Below, piece by piece: positions 52,907 to 62,054 of a stretch of DNA of 64,000 bases. The notes beneath the pieces are model-generated. The model saw only the letters and a program-made list of their open reading frames with translations. It was not told the DNA's origin and did no database searches. The DNA comes from Haloglomus irregulare. GTDB taxonomy: Archaea > Halobacteriota > Halobacteria > Halobacteriales > Haloarculaceae. The stretch lies in the NCBI RefSeq assembly GCF_007421925.1, contig NZ_QMDX01000005.1, positions 210,729-274,728 on the forward strand, in the 5' to 3' direction. The translations under genes and the position numbers were made by a program. Position 1 is the stretch's first letter. Each line of letters starts with the position of its first letter.

Positions 52907-53099
52907 ACGCGTTCCTGAACGTCCGTTCCTCATCCTACTGCTGCCGAAGCTGCCCGGTGGTTGAACTGTGGCCGTCGCGCGCGGCAGCCGCCGGGCTGAC
53001 GAGCGCGACCGTCGCCCCGTCTCCCACCAGGGCGGTGTCGCCGGGCCTGGAGACCGGCCATGGCCGAACGGTTATGCCCCTCCCGCATGCGATGAGACC

Positions 53100-54689
53100 A
53101 TGCCGCCACGAACGGCCACCTACGACTACATCGTTGTCGGCGCCGGGTCCGCGGGCTGTGTGCTCGCCAACCGACTGAGCGCGGACGACCAGAACACGGT
53201 CCTCCTGCTGGAGGCCGGCGACCCGGACGACCAGCGGGAGATCCATATCCCTGCAGCCTTCTCCGAACTGTTCCACGGGGAGCCCGACTGGGACTACGAC
53301 ACGGAGCCCCAGCCGGAGATGAACGGCCAGGAGCTCTACTGGCCCCGCGGGAAGACGCTGGGCGGCTCCTCCAGCCTCAACGCGATGATCTACATCCGTG
53401 GTCACGCCGCGGACTACGACGAGTGGGCGAGCCGTGGCAACGGCGGCTGGGGGTACGACGACATGTTGCCGTACTTCGAGCGGGCCGAGGACTTCCGCCC
53501 CGGCGCCGCGGAGTACCACGGGACGGACGGGCCGCTGGCGGTGAGTGAGCCACGCTCGCCCCGCAACCTCTCGCAGGCGTTCGTGGACGCGGCCGCCGCG
53601 GTCGGCCACGAGCGCAACGACGATTTCAACGGCGCCCAGCAGGAGGGCGTTGGCCATTACCACCTCACTCAGAAGGAGGGCCAGCGCCACAGTACCGCGG
53701 CCGGCTACCTGAAGCCGGTGCTCGACCGGCCGAACCTGACGACCCGGACCGGCGCGCGGGCGACCCGCGTCGTGCTCGACGGCGACCGCGCGACCGGCGT
53801 CGAGTTCGAGGCCGACGAGGGTCGTGTTCGCGCGGACGCGAGCGAGGAGGTGCTGGTGTCGGCGGGCGCGGTCGACTCCCCCAAGCTGTTGATGCTATCG
53901 GGAATCGGCCCGGCCGATCACCTCCGCAAGCACGATATTACGGTCGAACAGGACCTGCCGGTCGGCCAGCATCTTCAGGACCACCTGTTCTCGTTCGTGG
54001 TCTACGAGTGCGAGAGCGGCTGGCATTCCACCCTGGACGACGCAGGCGGGCCCATCGACCTCGCGCTCTACTTCGGCGCCAAGCGGGGCCGGCTCACCTC
54101 CAACGTCGCCGAGTCCGGCGGTTTCGTCCGCACGGCGGGGGACCTCGATGCGCCGGACCTACAGTTCCACTTCGCGCCGGGCTACTACATGCGCCACGGG
54201 TTCGACAACCCCGACGAGGGCCGCGGGTTCTCCATCGGGGTGACCCAGCTCCGACCGGAGAGCCGCGGCGAGATCCGACTGGCGTCGGCGGACCCGTCCG
54301 ACGATCCGGAGATCGACCCGAACTATCTGGGCGAACAGGCCGACATGGACGCCCTGGTCGAGGGGGTCCGGCAGGCCCGGGAGATCGCTCGGGCCGAGCC
54401 GTTCGACGACGTCCGCGGCGACGAGGTGTGGCCCGGCGAGGGGCGGACGACCGAGGCGGAGCTGGTCGAGCACGTCCGCGAGACCTCCCACACCGTCTAC
54501 CACCCGGTCGGCACCTGCCGGATGGGGAGCGGTGACGACGCGGTCGTGGACGACGAACTCCGCGTCCACGGGCTTGACGGCCTCCGTGTCGTCGACGCCT
54601 CCATCATGCCGACCATCACCGGCGGCAACACGAACGCGCCGACCATCGCCATCGCCGAGCGAGCCGCCGACCTCATCCGGGATCGGTAG
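53100..54689 (+). CDS. GMC-family FAD oxidoreductase (choline dehydrogenase-like)
   Basis: 529 residues. FAD-binding YIVVGAGSAGCVLANRL at the N-terminus, the GMC signature PRGKTLGGSSSLNAMIYIRG near residue 82, and the catalytic-site region YHPVGTCRMG with NTNAPTIAIAERAADLI at the end. The family oxidises alcohols (choline, glucose, alkanols) with FAD; the substrate here is unknown. A TATA-like CGGTTATG about 28 bases before ATG 53100 supports a leaderless start. No betaine-aldehyde dehydrogenase is adjacent. Confidence 0.92.
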   Translation: MPPRTATYDYIVVGAGSAGCVLANRLSADDQNTVLLLEAGDPDDQREIHIPAAFSELFHGEPDWDYDTEPQPEMNGQELYWPRGKTLGGSSSLNAMIYIRGHAADYDEWASRGNGGWGYDDMLPYFERAEDFRPGAAEYHGTDGPLAVSEPRSPRNLSQAFVDAAAAVGHERNDDFNGAQQEGVGHYHLTQKEGQRHSTAAGYLKPVLDRPNLTTRTGARATRVVLDGDRATGVEFEADEGRVRADASEEVLVSAGAVDSPKLLMLSGIGPADHLRKHDITVEQDLPVGQHLQDHLFSFVVYECESGWHSTLDDAGGPIDLALYFGAKRGRLTSNVAESGGFVRTAGDLDAPDLQFHFAPGYYMRHGFDNPDEGRGFSIGVTQLRPESRGEIRLASADPSDDPEIDPNYLGEQADMDALVEGVRQAREIARAEPFDDVRGDEVWPGEGRTTEAELVEHVRETSHTVYHPVGTCRMGSGDDAVVDDELRVHGLDGLRVVDASIMPTITGGNTNAPTIAIAERAADLIRDR

Positions 54690-54744
54690 GCGCCCATTGG
54701 CTCCGCAGCCCGTCCTGCCGGCGAGTTCGGAACCGGAGCTCGGC

Positions 54745-54924
54745 TCAGACCATCGCCGCGCGGGGAACTCGGAGGTCGGACTGGACCCACGCGTCCTCGT
54801 CATCCCGGTCGTAGATGAGCAGGTCGCCCGCCTCCGTCTCGACGTCGACGAACCGCCGCAGGGAGACGGCGTCGATGCCAAGGGTCGGGCGCGATCCGTC
54901 ACCACGGGTCCCGGTCGTCGTCAT
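54745..54924 (-). CDS. 59-residue haloarchaeal protein (DUF7331-like)
   Basis: ATG 54924 to TGA at 54745-54747. Acidic, with DVETEAGDLLIYDRDDEDAW followed by VQSDLRV; this matches small haloarchaeal proteins I recall as DUF7331, often found near transcription factors. No function known. Codon bias is strong and typical of the neighbourhood, which supports coding despite the small size. Confidence 0.6.
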   Translation of the reverse strand: MTTTGTRGDGSRPTLGIDAVSLRRFVDVETEAGDLLIYDRDDEDAWVQSDLRVPRAAMV

Positions 54925-54947
54925 CGTGCGTACCTCGCTGCCGAAGG

Positions 54948-56056
54948 TTACCGCCAGATACTGTTAAATGTTACCGAACCACAAGAAGGGCCGGTCACGC
55001 GACCGGTAGAGCCGACGTGTGGACCCGGCCAGTCGCTGTCGGCGAGCCGTTCCGGCTCCCCTTCCCGGGTGTGAGTCGTGTGTCCCGGGAGGAGGGTGAA
55101 CCGGAGGACGAGCGCGGACGGGAAACGAGTCAGCACGGAACGGAGGCGCGGAGGGATGGAGTCGTCGGGAACGGCCCGGAGGTCCTCGTCGATGGGGGTG
55201 GCCTCCTGGGCCCACGTCCCGCCGTCACGGCGGAAGATGGCACCGCCGCCGCCAACCGTGTACGCGACGTCGGCGACCTCGACGTCCTCCCACGAGTCGC
55301 CCAGGTCCGTGCGAACCCACTTCGCGCCGTCCCACTCCAGGACGGTACCGCCCCCGCCGACGACGGTCACGTCGTCGAAGCCGTCCGAATCGACCCCGAG
55401 AAGTCGCTGTCGGCGTCGGCGACGCCGATCCCCTCGTAGGTACCGCCGTCGTCCGTTCGGGAGACGGTCGTGTTCCCGTCGACGGCGTGGCCCTCGCGGC
55501 CACCGAAGAAGTCGATAGCGTTGAGATTGGAGCCGCTGCCCGGGGTCGTGTAGTCCCAGGTACCCGTCTCGCCGTCGTCGAAGGAGCTGTAGATCTTCCC
55601 CGAGTCGCCCGCCACGTAGACGTTGGCGCTACCGGGTGCCCCGCGCACGCTGACATCGTTGAAGTTGTTCGTCACGTCCATCGGGGCGGAGTGGTCGTCG
55701 AGCACCCCCGAGACGACGTCGTACTCACCGATGGCCCCGGACGCGCCGACGAACCAGAGCGCCTCGCCGTCGTCGGTGACGTCGGCCCCGTACAGGTCGT
55801 TCCCGTTACCGGTGGGACCGCCGTCCAACACCTTCGTCCAGCCGGCGGCGTCGCGTCGGAGGACGACGCCGCCAGTGCCGACGGCATAGATGCTGTTCGC
55901 CGTCCGCGCGACGTCGTACAGCGTACCACCGGTCGGCGTCTCGGCAACCGTCCAGCCGTCCTCATCGGCCACCGCCGCGCCGGTGCCGACCGCGAGCGCC
56001 GCGACCGCCGCACCGCTCGACTTCAGGAACCGTCGTCGGGTGGGGTAGGGAGTCAT
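54948..56056 (-). pseudogene. YCF48/HCF136-like beta-propeller protein, Tat-exported, frameshifted
   Basis: Starts at ATG 56056 with a Tat signal (TRRRFLKSSGAAVAALAVG). Repeats of the type GTGGVVLRRDAAGW and AGDSGKIYSSFDDG follow, as in YCF48/HCF136-type propellers. Near 55386 the frame breaks (runs to a stop at 55367) and the propeller continues in the next frame (VTVVGGGGTVLEWDGAKW, YTVGGGGAIFRRDGG). After about 55200 the sequence no longer resembles the family, so the C-terminus is also lost or replaced. A bacterial homologue assists photosystem II assembly; here it is a secreted protein of unknown role. Confidence 0.75.
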
Positions 56057-56144
56057 AGTCCACCCCACACTTCCGGCCTCGAGGGTATCGCCTCGCTGGC
56101 GAATAGTTCGGCCCTTTTTGTCAGAATGTTGTAACGTCTGCCGG

Positions 56145-56169
56145 GACTGTCCCGTCACTCGGGACAGTC
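56145..56169. promoter_or_regulatory. perfect 10-bp hairpin/dyad
   Basis: Arms GACTGTCCCG (56145-56154) and CGGGACAGTC (56160-56169), loop TCACT. It lies between the Bat-like regulator's stop (56206) and the propeller gene's start (56056). It could be a terminator-like hairpin for the regulator transcript or a dyad operator for the propeller gene. Confidence 0.6.
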
Positions 56170-56205
56170 TATGTACCAGAGAGAAGTTCCGAGAACGGAG
56201 ATCCG

Positions 56206-56919
56206 TCACTCCGGCGGGTCGAACGCCTGCCGGACCAGTTCGGACTGGACCACCCGGAGGTGCTCGGAGAGGGTCGCCTTCGCGATGCCGAGTTCCTCCG
56301 CGATGTCGGCGGCCGACGGGCCGTCCGTGTCGAAGTAGCCCCGCTCGACCGCCGCCCGGGCGACCTCGCGCTGGCGGTCGGTCAGCTCGTCGATATCGAG
56401 CAGCACCGTCTCGGAGGCCGCCGAGATGCCATCCGGCGAACCGTCGCCGGCCCGGATGAGCTGCTCCAGTTCGACCACGTAGTCGGCGTGCCCGAACGCC
56501 CCGATGACTCGTTCGATCTCGCGAGTGTCGAGCGCCGCGAACGAGCACCGGAGGACGTCGCCCTCCCAGCGCATGTGGTACGGGTCGATAGGGAGGAACC
56601 CGAAGCCGTGCGCCAGACAGCTCCCGTGGCCGCAGGCCGTGGCCTCCCCGTCGGTACGGGCGAGCGAGGGTAGCCGACAGACGGTGCCGTCGCCGGCGCG
56701 GACGATGGGGTGCGCCCCCAGCGAGACCAGTCGCTCCTCCGGCACGGACTCAACGACCACCTGCGGCGCCCGGTCGGGTTCGCCGGGCGTGACGAGTTCA
56801 CGGATCCCGAACTCCCCGGCTAGCCGCGTCACCGGGCAGTCCCGGACCGGACGGACGACGACCCGTGCGTGGACCGCGTTCGAGTTCGCGAGCGGGTCAG
56901 AGGACGCGGGCGAAGACAC
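56206..56919 (-). CDS. Bat-type HTH-10 transcriptional regulator
   Basis: 237 residues. C-terminal HTH_10 domain: LTDRQREVARAAVERGYFD, then a helix-turn-helix with LGIAKATLSEHLRVVQ. The N-terminal sensor part is Cys-containing (CPVTR, TACGHGSCLAHGFGF), which could bind a metal or sense redox. The start is a GTG at 56919, set by the TATA element CTTTTATTACG about 30 bases upstream. It precedes the propeller gene in the same direction, so may control it through the hairpin at 56145-56169. Confidence 0.88.
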   Translation of the reverse strand: MSSPASSDPLANSNAVHARVVVRPVRDCPVTRLAGEFGIRELVTPGEPDRAPQVVVESVPEERLVSLGAHPIVRAGDGTVCRLPSLARTDGEATACGHGSCLAHGFGFLPIDPYHMRWEGDVLRCSFAALDTREIERVIGAFGHADYVVELEQLIRAGDGSPDGISAASETVLLDIDELTDRQREVARAAVERGYFDTDGPSAADIAEELGIAKATLSEHLRVVQSELVRQAFDPPE

Positions 56920-56962
56920 TGTTGGCAGGTGGAACCGCCGTAATAAAAGCGTTCATGGCCGC

Positions 56963-57529
56963 TTACGTCCCGTTCAGCCGGACCTGTCGGTCGGCCCAGT
57001 CGACCAGTCCCGACAGCGCCGCCCGCTCGCCGTCGGAAACGGAGCCCTCACCGAGGTCGCCGTCGAACGCGTTACAGACGACGGGCGACGCGTCCGTACA
57101 CGCGGCCAGCAGCGCCGAGGGGTCCCCTGACGCCTGGAACGGGATGGTCGCGTCGTTGACGAACACCGCACGGGTCGACGGCATCGCCCTCAGCAGCCGG
57201 GCGGCGTTGCGCTCGTTCGCCCGTGCGAGTTCGAGCGCCGCTGAATCACCGTCGCTTTCGGCCCGGGGCGCATGCGCCATCAGCCGACCCACCCAGTCGA
57301 CGCGCGGGACCTCGAACCGATCGAGCCGGCCGCCGAGCACCCGTCCGTCGCGGACGACCGTGGGCGCGAACTCCAGGACGACCACGCCCGCCCGACCGTG
57401 TCGCGCGACGTAGGTCCGGAGCGCGGTCGCGGTCCGGCGGGTCTTCCCGGCGTTGGAGGGCCCCGTCAACAGCGTGACGCCGTCGGCGGGAACGCCGGGC
57501 GCGAGGGGACCGGGACCGGTGTCGGTCAC
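56963..57529 (-). CDS. P-loop ATPase/GTPase-like protein, function unknown
   Basis: 188 residues. Walker A GPSNAGKTRRT (about 22-32) at the N-terminus and a Walker-B-like VVVLEFAP strand near 48; a later segment AVFVNDATIPF may be a sensor strand. Size and order fit a small KTI12/kinase-like P-loop protein. It may be coupled to the Nramp gene downstream (28 bases). I do not recognise the family further. Confidence 0.7.
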   Translation of the reverse strand: MTDTGPGPLAPGVPADGVTLLTGPSNAGKTRRTATALRTYVARHGRAGVVVLEFAPTVVRDGRVLGGRLDRFEVPRVDWVGRLMAHAPRAESDGDSAALELARANERNAARLLRAMPSTRAVFVNDATIPFQASGDPSALLAACTDASPVVCNAFDGDLGEGSVSDGERAALSGLVDWADRQVRLNGT

Positions 57530-57557
57530 GGTCGGGCCACCACGCGCGAGCGGGGCA

Positions 57558-58883
57558 TCAGTCCGCCGGCTCGCCAGCCGGCGACTCGCGCTGCCGGACG
57601 AGGAACTTCACGCCGATGGCGACGGTCGCCGCCGCGACGGCGATGGCGAACGCGACCGACAGCGCGCCGACAGCGGTGACCTCCTCGGTCAGCCCGACCG
57701 CCATCTCGCGGACGGAGTTGCCGGCCGCGACCGAGACGATGGCGAACACGGCCAGCCCGCCAGCGGTCAGTGCCGTGGACGGGCGCCCGGCGGTGCCGTC
57801 GCCGTGGAGCAGGTAGAGCACGAGTGCCAGCGCGAACGGCGTTCCGACGGCGCCGATGACCAGGGCCTGCGCCAGCAGCTGGACGAAGTTGCCGCTGACG
57901 AACGCGCCGGCAGCCGAGACCAGCGCGGTCGCGGCCAGCAGGCCGCGGTAGCGCGGGTCCTCGACGGTCGTCCCCCAGCCGAGCTTGTCGGCCAGCAGGA
58001 AGGGCGGGACGACGGTGTTGCCGCCCAGCGTCGAGACGGCCGCGCCGAGGATGCCGACGAGGAACAGCGTCACCGCCGCCGGCCCGACGACCGGCTGGAG
58101 GGCCGCCGCCGCCGCGCCGGCCGTGGGGGCGACCTGCTGGCCCCCGAGCGTCCCCGCCAGGACGAGGAAGATGGTGACACTGTAGAGGCCGAACGCCGCC
58201 AGCATCGACGCGCCGGCGTCGAACTTCGCCAGCGCGTAGTCCCCGGCGTCCCAGTTGCGGGCGCGCATCGTGTACGTATGCATCGTGATGAGCGTGACGT
58301 GGACGGCGCCGCCCAGAACGCCCGTGATGGCGGTCGCGGCGCCGACGGGCGAGGCGGGGACCAGCCCGTCGACCGCGGCCGCCGGCTCCGGCGGAACAAC
58401 GACCAGCGTCGTGATGAAGACGAGGACCACCGCCGTGACGATGAGCTTCGCGCCCACCTCGGCAACCCGGTAGCCGCCACCGGCCAGGCCGGCGGCCAGG
58501 ACGACCGCCCACGCGACGCCCCACAGTCGGACGTCGAACCCGAACAGCTGGGCGGAGATGGTCGCCAGCGTGAACATGATGAGCAGCTGCGCGACCATCG
58601 AGACGATGACCGTGTCCGCGACCAGCAGCCAGGCCCAGCCGTCGCCGAGCCGGTCCTCGACCGTCGCGACGATACCCTCCTCCGTGGCGGTTCCCAGCCG
58701 AGCGGCCAGCAGCAGGGTGATGAACCCGGCCGGCGCCGACAACAGCACGACCCACAGCAGGTCGTAGCCGAAGCTCGCCGCGAGTACCAGCGACCCGATA
58801 GTGGCCGGTCCCGCCGCGATGGCTCCGGCTAGCCAGCCCGGCCCCATCCCCCGCAGCCCGTTGCGAATCCCTGTCGTGTCCAT
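57558..58883 (-). CDS. Nramp-family-like transporter lacking the DPGN motif
   Basis: 441 residues, about 11 membrane helices, LeuT-like. Nramp transporters have DPGN in helix 1 and MPH in helix 6 for Mn2+/Fe2+; here the helix-1 site reads IAAGPATIGS and helix 6 reads TLITMHTYT. So it is a divergent Nramp relative, like the Nramp-related magnesium or aluminium transporters, and its substrate is probably not Mn2+. The P-loop protein follows directly after it in the leftward direction (28 bases). ATG 58883 follows an AT-rich promoter region. Confidence 0.82.
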   Translation of the reverse strand: MDTTGIRNGLRGMGPGWLAGAIAAGPATIGSLVLAASFGYDLLWVVLLSAPAGFITLLLAARLGTATEEGIVATVEDRLGDGWAWLLVADTVIVSMVAQLLIMFTLATISAQLFGFDVRLWGVAWAVVLAAGLAGGGYRVAEVGAKLIVTAVVLVFITTLVVVPPEPAAAVDGLVPASPVGAATAITGVLGGAVHVTLITMHTYTMRARNWDAGDYALAKFDAGASMLAAFGLYSVTIFLVLAGTLGGQQVAPTAGAAAAALQPVVGPAAVTLFLVGILGAAVSTLGGNTVVPPFLLADKLGWGTTVEDPRYRGLLAATALVSAAGAFVSGNFVQLLAQALVIGAVGTPFALALVLYLLHGDGTAGRPSTALTAGGLAVFAIVSVAAGNSVREMAVGLTEEVTAVGALSVAFAIAVAAATVAIGVKFLVRQRESPAGEPAD

Positions 58884-59033
58884 ACCCGGACTCCGGACCT
58901 TCTGCCCTTAACCCTTTACACCCGGTGGTACCACAGGGTGGCACCCCGTTCGAACGGGATAGCCCGGCCGCGACCGTGCGCGGGACGGACAGCACCGCCC
59001 GCCAGTTTATCGCGTCCGACCCCAACTACGGTT

Positions 59034-59177
59034 GTGACACAGTGCCCCGCCTGCGAGTCCGAGACGGAGAGTCGACTGGCCATCATCGAACCGAGCGAAC
59101 TGCGGGAGGAACGCGAGTACTGTCTCACCTGTGGGTCGTTCATCGACGACGATGTGCGGCTGCCGGACGGGGAGTGA
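59034..59177 (+). CDS. 47-residue zinc-ribbon protein
   Basis: GTG 59034 to TGA 59175-59177. Two CxxC pairs (CPAC near residue 4 and CLTC near 31) and an acidic C-terminus. The TATA-like CAGTTTATC about 27 bases upstream supports the GTG start over an upstream ATG at 58938 that adds an Arg/Pro-rich head. Small zinc proteins of this type are common in haloarchaea. Convergent with the aldehyde dehydrogenase, six bases apart. Confidence 0.7.
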   Translation: MTQCPACESETESRLAIIEPSELREEREYCLTCGSFIDDDVRLPDGE

Positions 59178-59183
59178 CCTCGG

Positions 59184-60773
59184 CTACCTCGCGCCGGGAA
59201 CCTTCTCGATGAGGCGCAGCGCGAGGTTGACACCCTTCGCGTAGAGCCCGTACGGCACGCCCGGCGGCGCCGACATGGTGCCGGCCTTCTGGAGCGTCAC
59301 GTTCTGTGACTCGGTGTACTTCATCATACCCTCGTCGCCGTGGCGGCGGCCGATACCGGAGTCCTTCATGCCACCCATCGGGGCGTCGATGGAGGCGAAC
59401 GCGGCGGCGTACCCCTCGTTGATGTTGACGGTACCGCACTCGATGCGCGAGGCGATGTCGACGCCGCGGTCGTAGTCCTCCGTCCAGACGGAGGCGTTGA
59501 GGCCGTACTCGGAGTCGTTGGCGCGCTCGATGGCCGCCTCCTCGTCGGAGAACTCGTAGACGCCGACGACGGGGCCGAACGTCTCGTCACAGCAGGCCAG
59601 CGCGTCCTCGGGCACGTCCGTCAGGACGGTGGGCTCGTAGAACGACGGGCCGAGGTCGGGCCGGGCGGTGCCGCCGCACTCGACGGTGGCGCCACGCGCC
59701 CGGGCGTCCTCGACGTGCTCCTCGACCTTCTCCAGGTGGTCCTCGTGGATGAGACAGCCCACGTCGACGGAGTAGTCGTACGTCGCGCCGAGGTCGAGGG
59801 CCTCGGTGGCCTCGACGAACCGCTCGAGGAACTCGTCGCGGATGGACTCGTGGACGTAGAGGCGCTCGATGGAGATGCAGATTTGGCCGGCGTTGGTGAA
59901 GCAGCCCCGGATGAGCCCCTCGACGGCCTTGTCGATGTCCGCGTCCTCGCAGACGATGGCGGGGTTCTTGCCACCCAGCTCCAGGGAGGCCTTCGTCAGG
60001 TGCTCGCCGGCCTTCGACGCGACGAGTTTGCCGGTCTCCGAGGAGCCGGTGAAGCCGAAGTAGTCGCACTCCTCGATGAGCGGGTCGCCCAGTTCGGGCC
60101 CGAAGCCGGGGACGATCTGGAACAGATCCGCCGGGAGGCCGGCCTCCTCCAGCAGCTGCTTGGCCTTCAGCGCCGAGTACGGCGTGTCCGGCGCGGGCTT
60201 GATGACGACCGCGTTGCCGGCCAGCAGCGCCGGGATAGCGTCGGAGGCCGTCAGGGAGAGGGGGTAGTTCCACGGGGTGATCATCCCGACGACGCCGACG
60301 GGCTGGTGATACACCCACGTCTTCTGTGCGCCGGCGACGCCGGCCCTCCGTCGCTCGCGCGAGAGGTAGTCCTCGGCCCGGTGGCCGTAGTGACGCGCGT
60401 TGATGGCGACGTCCATCACGCCCTCGTGGGCGTGCTTCCGGGACTTGCCGGTCTCGACCTGGACGACGTCGAGCAGGTCCCCGTCGTGGTCGAGCACGAG
60501 GTCGTGGAAGTCGAGGATGATCTCCTCGCGCTCGGCGACGGGGCGCTCGGCCCACTCGGCCTGGGCCTCGCGGGCACGCTCGAAGGCCGCCCGCATGTCG
60601 CCCGCCTGGCACGCCGGCAGCGACCCGATGACGTCGCCGGTGAACGGCTCGGTCACGTCGAACGTCTCGGTCACGCCGTCGGCCAGCGTGACGTACCGTC
60701 CGAGCCCCTCGATGCGCTCGTCCGACTCCGCCCGGTCGAGGCCGAACTCGCCCGCTTGCTCACTGACTGTCAT
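59184..60773 (-). CDS. NAD(P)-dependent aldehyde dehydrogenase (succinic-semialdehyde type)
   Basis: 529 residues. Catalytic Cys in NAGQICISIERL (about 297), general-base Glu in SLELGGKNPAIV (about 263), cofactor segment VIKPAPDTPYSALKAK, and the PWNYPLSLTASDAIPALLAGN region. Length and pattern suit succinic-semialdehyde dehydrogenase-like enzymes, which feed GABA or 4-hydroxybutyrate carbon into the citric acid cycle, but other aldehydes are possible. ATG 60773 has a TATA-like AGATTTAAG about 35 bases upstream; the longer in-frame head is non-coding. Confidence 0.9.
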   Translation of the reverse strand: MTVSEQAGEFGLDRAESDERIEGLGRYVTLADGVTETFDVTEPFTGDVIGSLPACQAGDMRAAFERAREAQAEWAERPVAEREEIILDFHDLVLDHDGDLLDVVQVETGKSRKHAHEGVMDVAINARHYGHRAEDYLSRERRRAGVAGAQKTWVYHQPVGVVGMITPWNYPLSLTASDAIPALLAGNAVVIKPAPDTPYSALKAKQLLEEAGLPADLFQIVPGFGPELGDPLIEECDYFGFTGSSETGKLVASKAGEHLTKASLELGGKNPAIVCEDADIDKAVEGLIRGCFTNAGQICISIERLYVHESIRDEFLERFVEATEALDLGATYDYSVDVGCLIHEDHLEKVEEHVEDARARGATVECGGTARPDLGPSFYEPTVLTDVPEDALACCDETFGPVVGVYEFSDEEAAIERANDSEYGLNASVWTEDYDRGVDIASRIECGTVNINEGYAAAFASIDAPMGGMKDSGIGRRHGDEGMMKYTESQNVTLQKAGTMSAPPGVPYGLYAKGVNLALRLIEKVPGAR

Positions 60774-60954
60774 ATACCGTACAGGGGGCCGCGCGCTTCT
60801 TAAATCTGTAGCACGGCAGCCGGGGCTGTATTTAACAGGGTGTCCCTGCGGCAGACCGGCTGTCCGGGTCGCAGGCGCCTCGAGACGGCCCTGCAAGGGT
60901 AGCTCCATCACGTGACGCGGAGCCCTGACTCGTTCCGACGAGGCACTACGGAAC

Positions 60955-62054
60955 CTATCGTTCTCCTGAGTGAAAGCCGGTATTCGCGTCAGTTCTCCGC
61001 CCACAGCACGAACACGACTTCGACGTATCGCGCCCAGACACTCGCTCGGCCGTGATGCCGTCCATCTCGGGCCTGTATTCGAGCATCTGCGTGAACCGGT
61101 CGAACGCCCACGAGTGACGGTCGAGGTTGCCGTGCTTCCCCCAGTTCTTCGACTCGCCGCTCCGTTCGTCTTCGCGGATACCCGAACGGTCGCCGACCAC
61201 AATCGCCACAGCTCCTCCGGCAACACACCGCTGGACGATGTGTTTCGAGAGCGTGTGGAGGTAGTGGGTGCGGCGAGCCGGCGTCCTCTGATCCAGTCGT
61301 GTGGCCTGCTCGGAGTCCGAGTCGTCACAGCAAGCGGTTCGCTTGCTGAACTGGTAGTCGTCCTGCTTCAGACAGTTGAGCGGGTACAGTCCGCCGTGAC
61401 CGTCTTCGTAGGCAAGCGCGGCGAGGTTGTTGATGCGGTCAACACCCACCGTCTTCTGACCGGGGGCTTCAGCGACCTCGATTTCGACTTTGCAGTCGAA
61501 GTGGAGTTCACACTCGTCACCAGTCCGGACTGCTCGGACCTGTTGAACGCTCTCCACGGTGGAGAGGGCAACGCCGGGTCGGGTTGGTACTCGCAGAGGA
61601 TGACGTCCGGCCAGTATTCTCTCAGGTTGGAGCCCTTCGAGAGTCGGCCTCGCTCGCACTTCGCGTCGAGTTTGAATCCGGCGGCTCTGGACGTGACCGT
61701 GCTTCGCGGGTGTTCGTCCCCGTGTTTGCGGTAGTTCGGTGGGTTGGCTCTCGTGTCTCCGGTGCGTCGTCTCCCGTACCAGCCGTTGAACGCTTCACCG
61801 AGTTCTTACAGGACTCGCTGACTTGACTGCGAATGCAGGTCATCGTAGCGTTCGTGTGAGATGAGGTACGAGATGAGTTCGTTGTGACCGGGAATACGGC
61901 CTATCTCTGACCACACCCGGTCACGAACCCTCCGTCCGACGTTCCAGCGTTCCGAGGCTGAGAACCCGAGGGCGTCGAGGCCGTCGGACGCCCGTTGCTG
62001 GTTCCGTATGGAGGCAGTGTAGCTGCGGGTGATGACCCGTTTCGCCGTAGACAA
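60955..62054 (-). pseudogene. TnpB (IS200/IS605-type, RNA-guided nuclease) remnant
   Basis: A decayed OrfB/TnpB gene. N-terminal part from 62054 (RSYTASIRNQQRASDGLDALGF, ending HSQSSQRVL) hits TAA at 61806-61808 where the family has Gln. The frame continues (ELGEAFNGWYG, GFKLDA, LCEYQ) and then loses one base near 61585. The next frame carries LSTVESVQQVRAV, the RuvC-I Asp region VGVDRINNLAAL, HIVQRC and HSWAFDRF, then SCSCCGRRTDAN. It stops at 60955 before the second zinc pair and the last RuvC motif. No tnpA is adjacent. With three lesions it cannot be active. Confidence 0.88.

Noticed and set aside
60774..61328. N-terminal extension of the aldehyde dehydrogenase to 714 residues
   Set aside because: The extension is antisense-like TnpB sequence read in another frame; family length fits the start at 60773.
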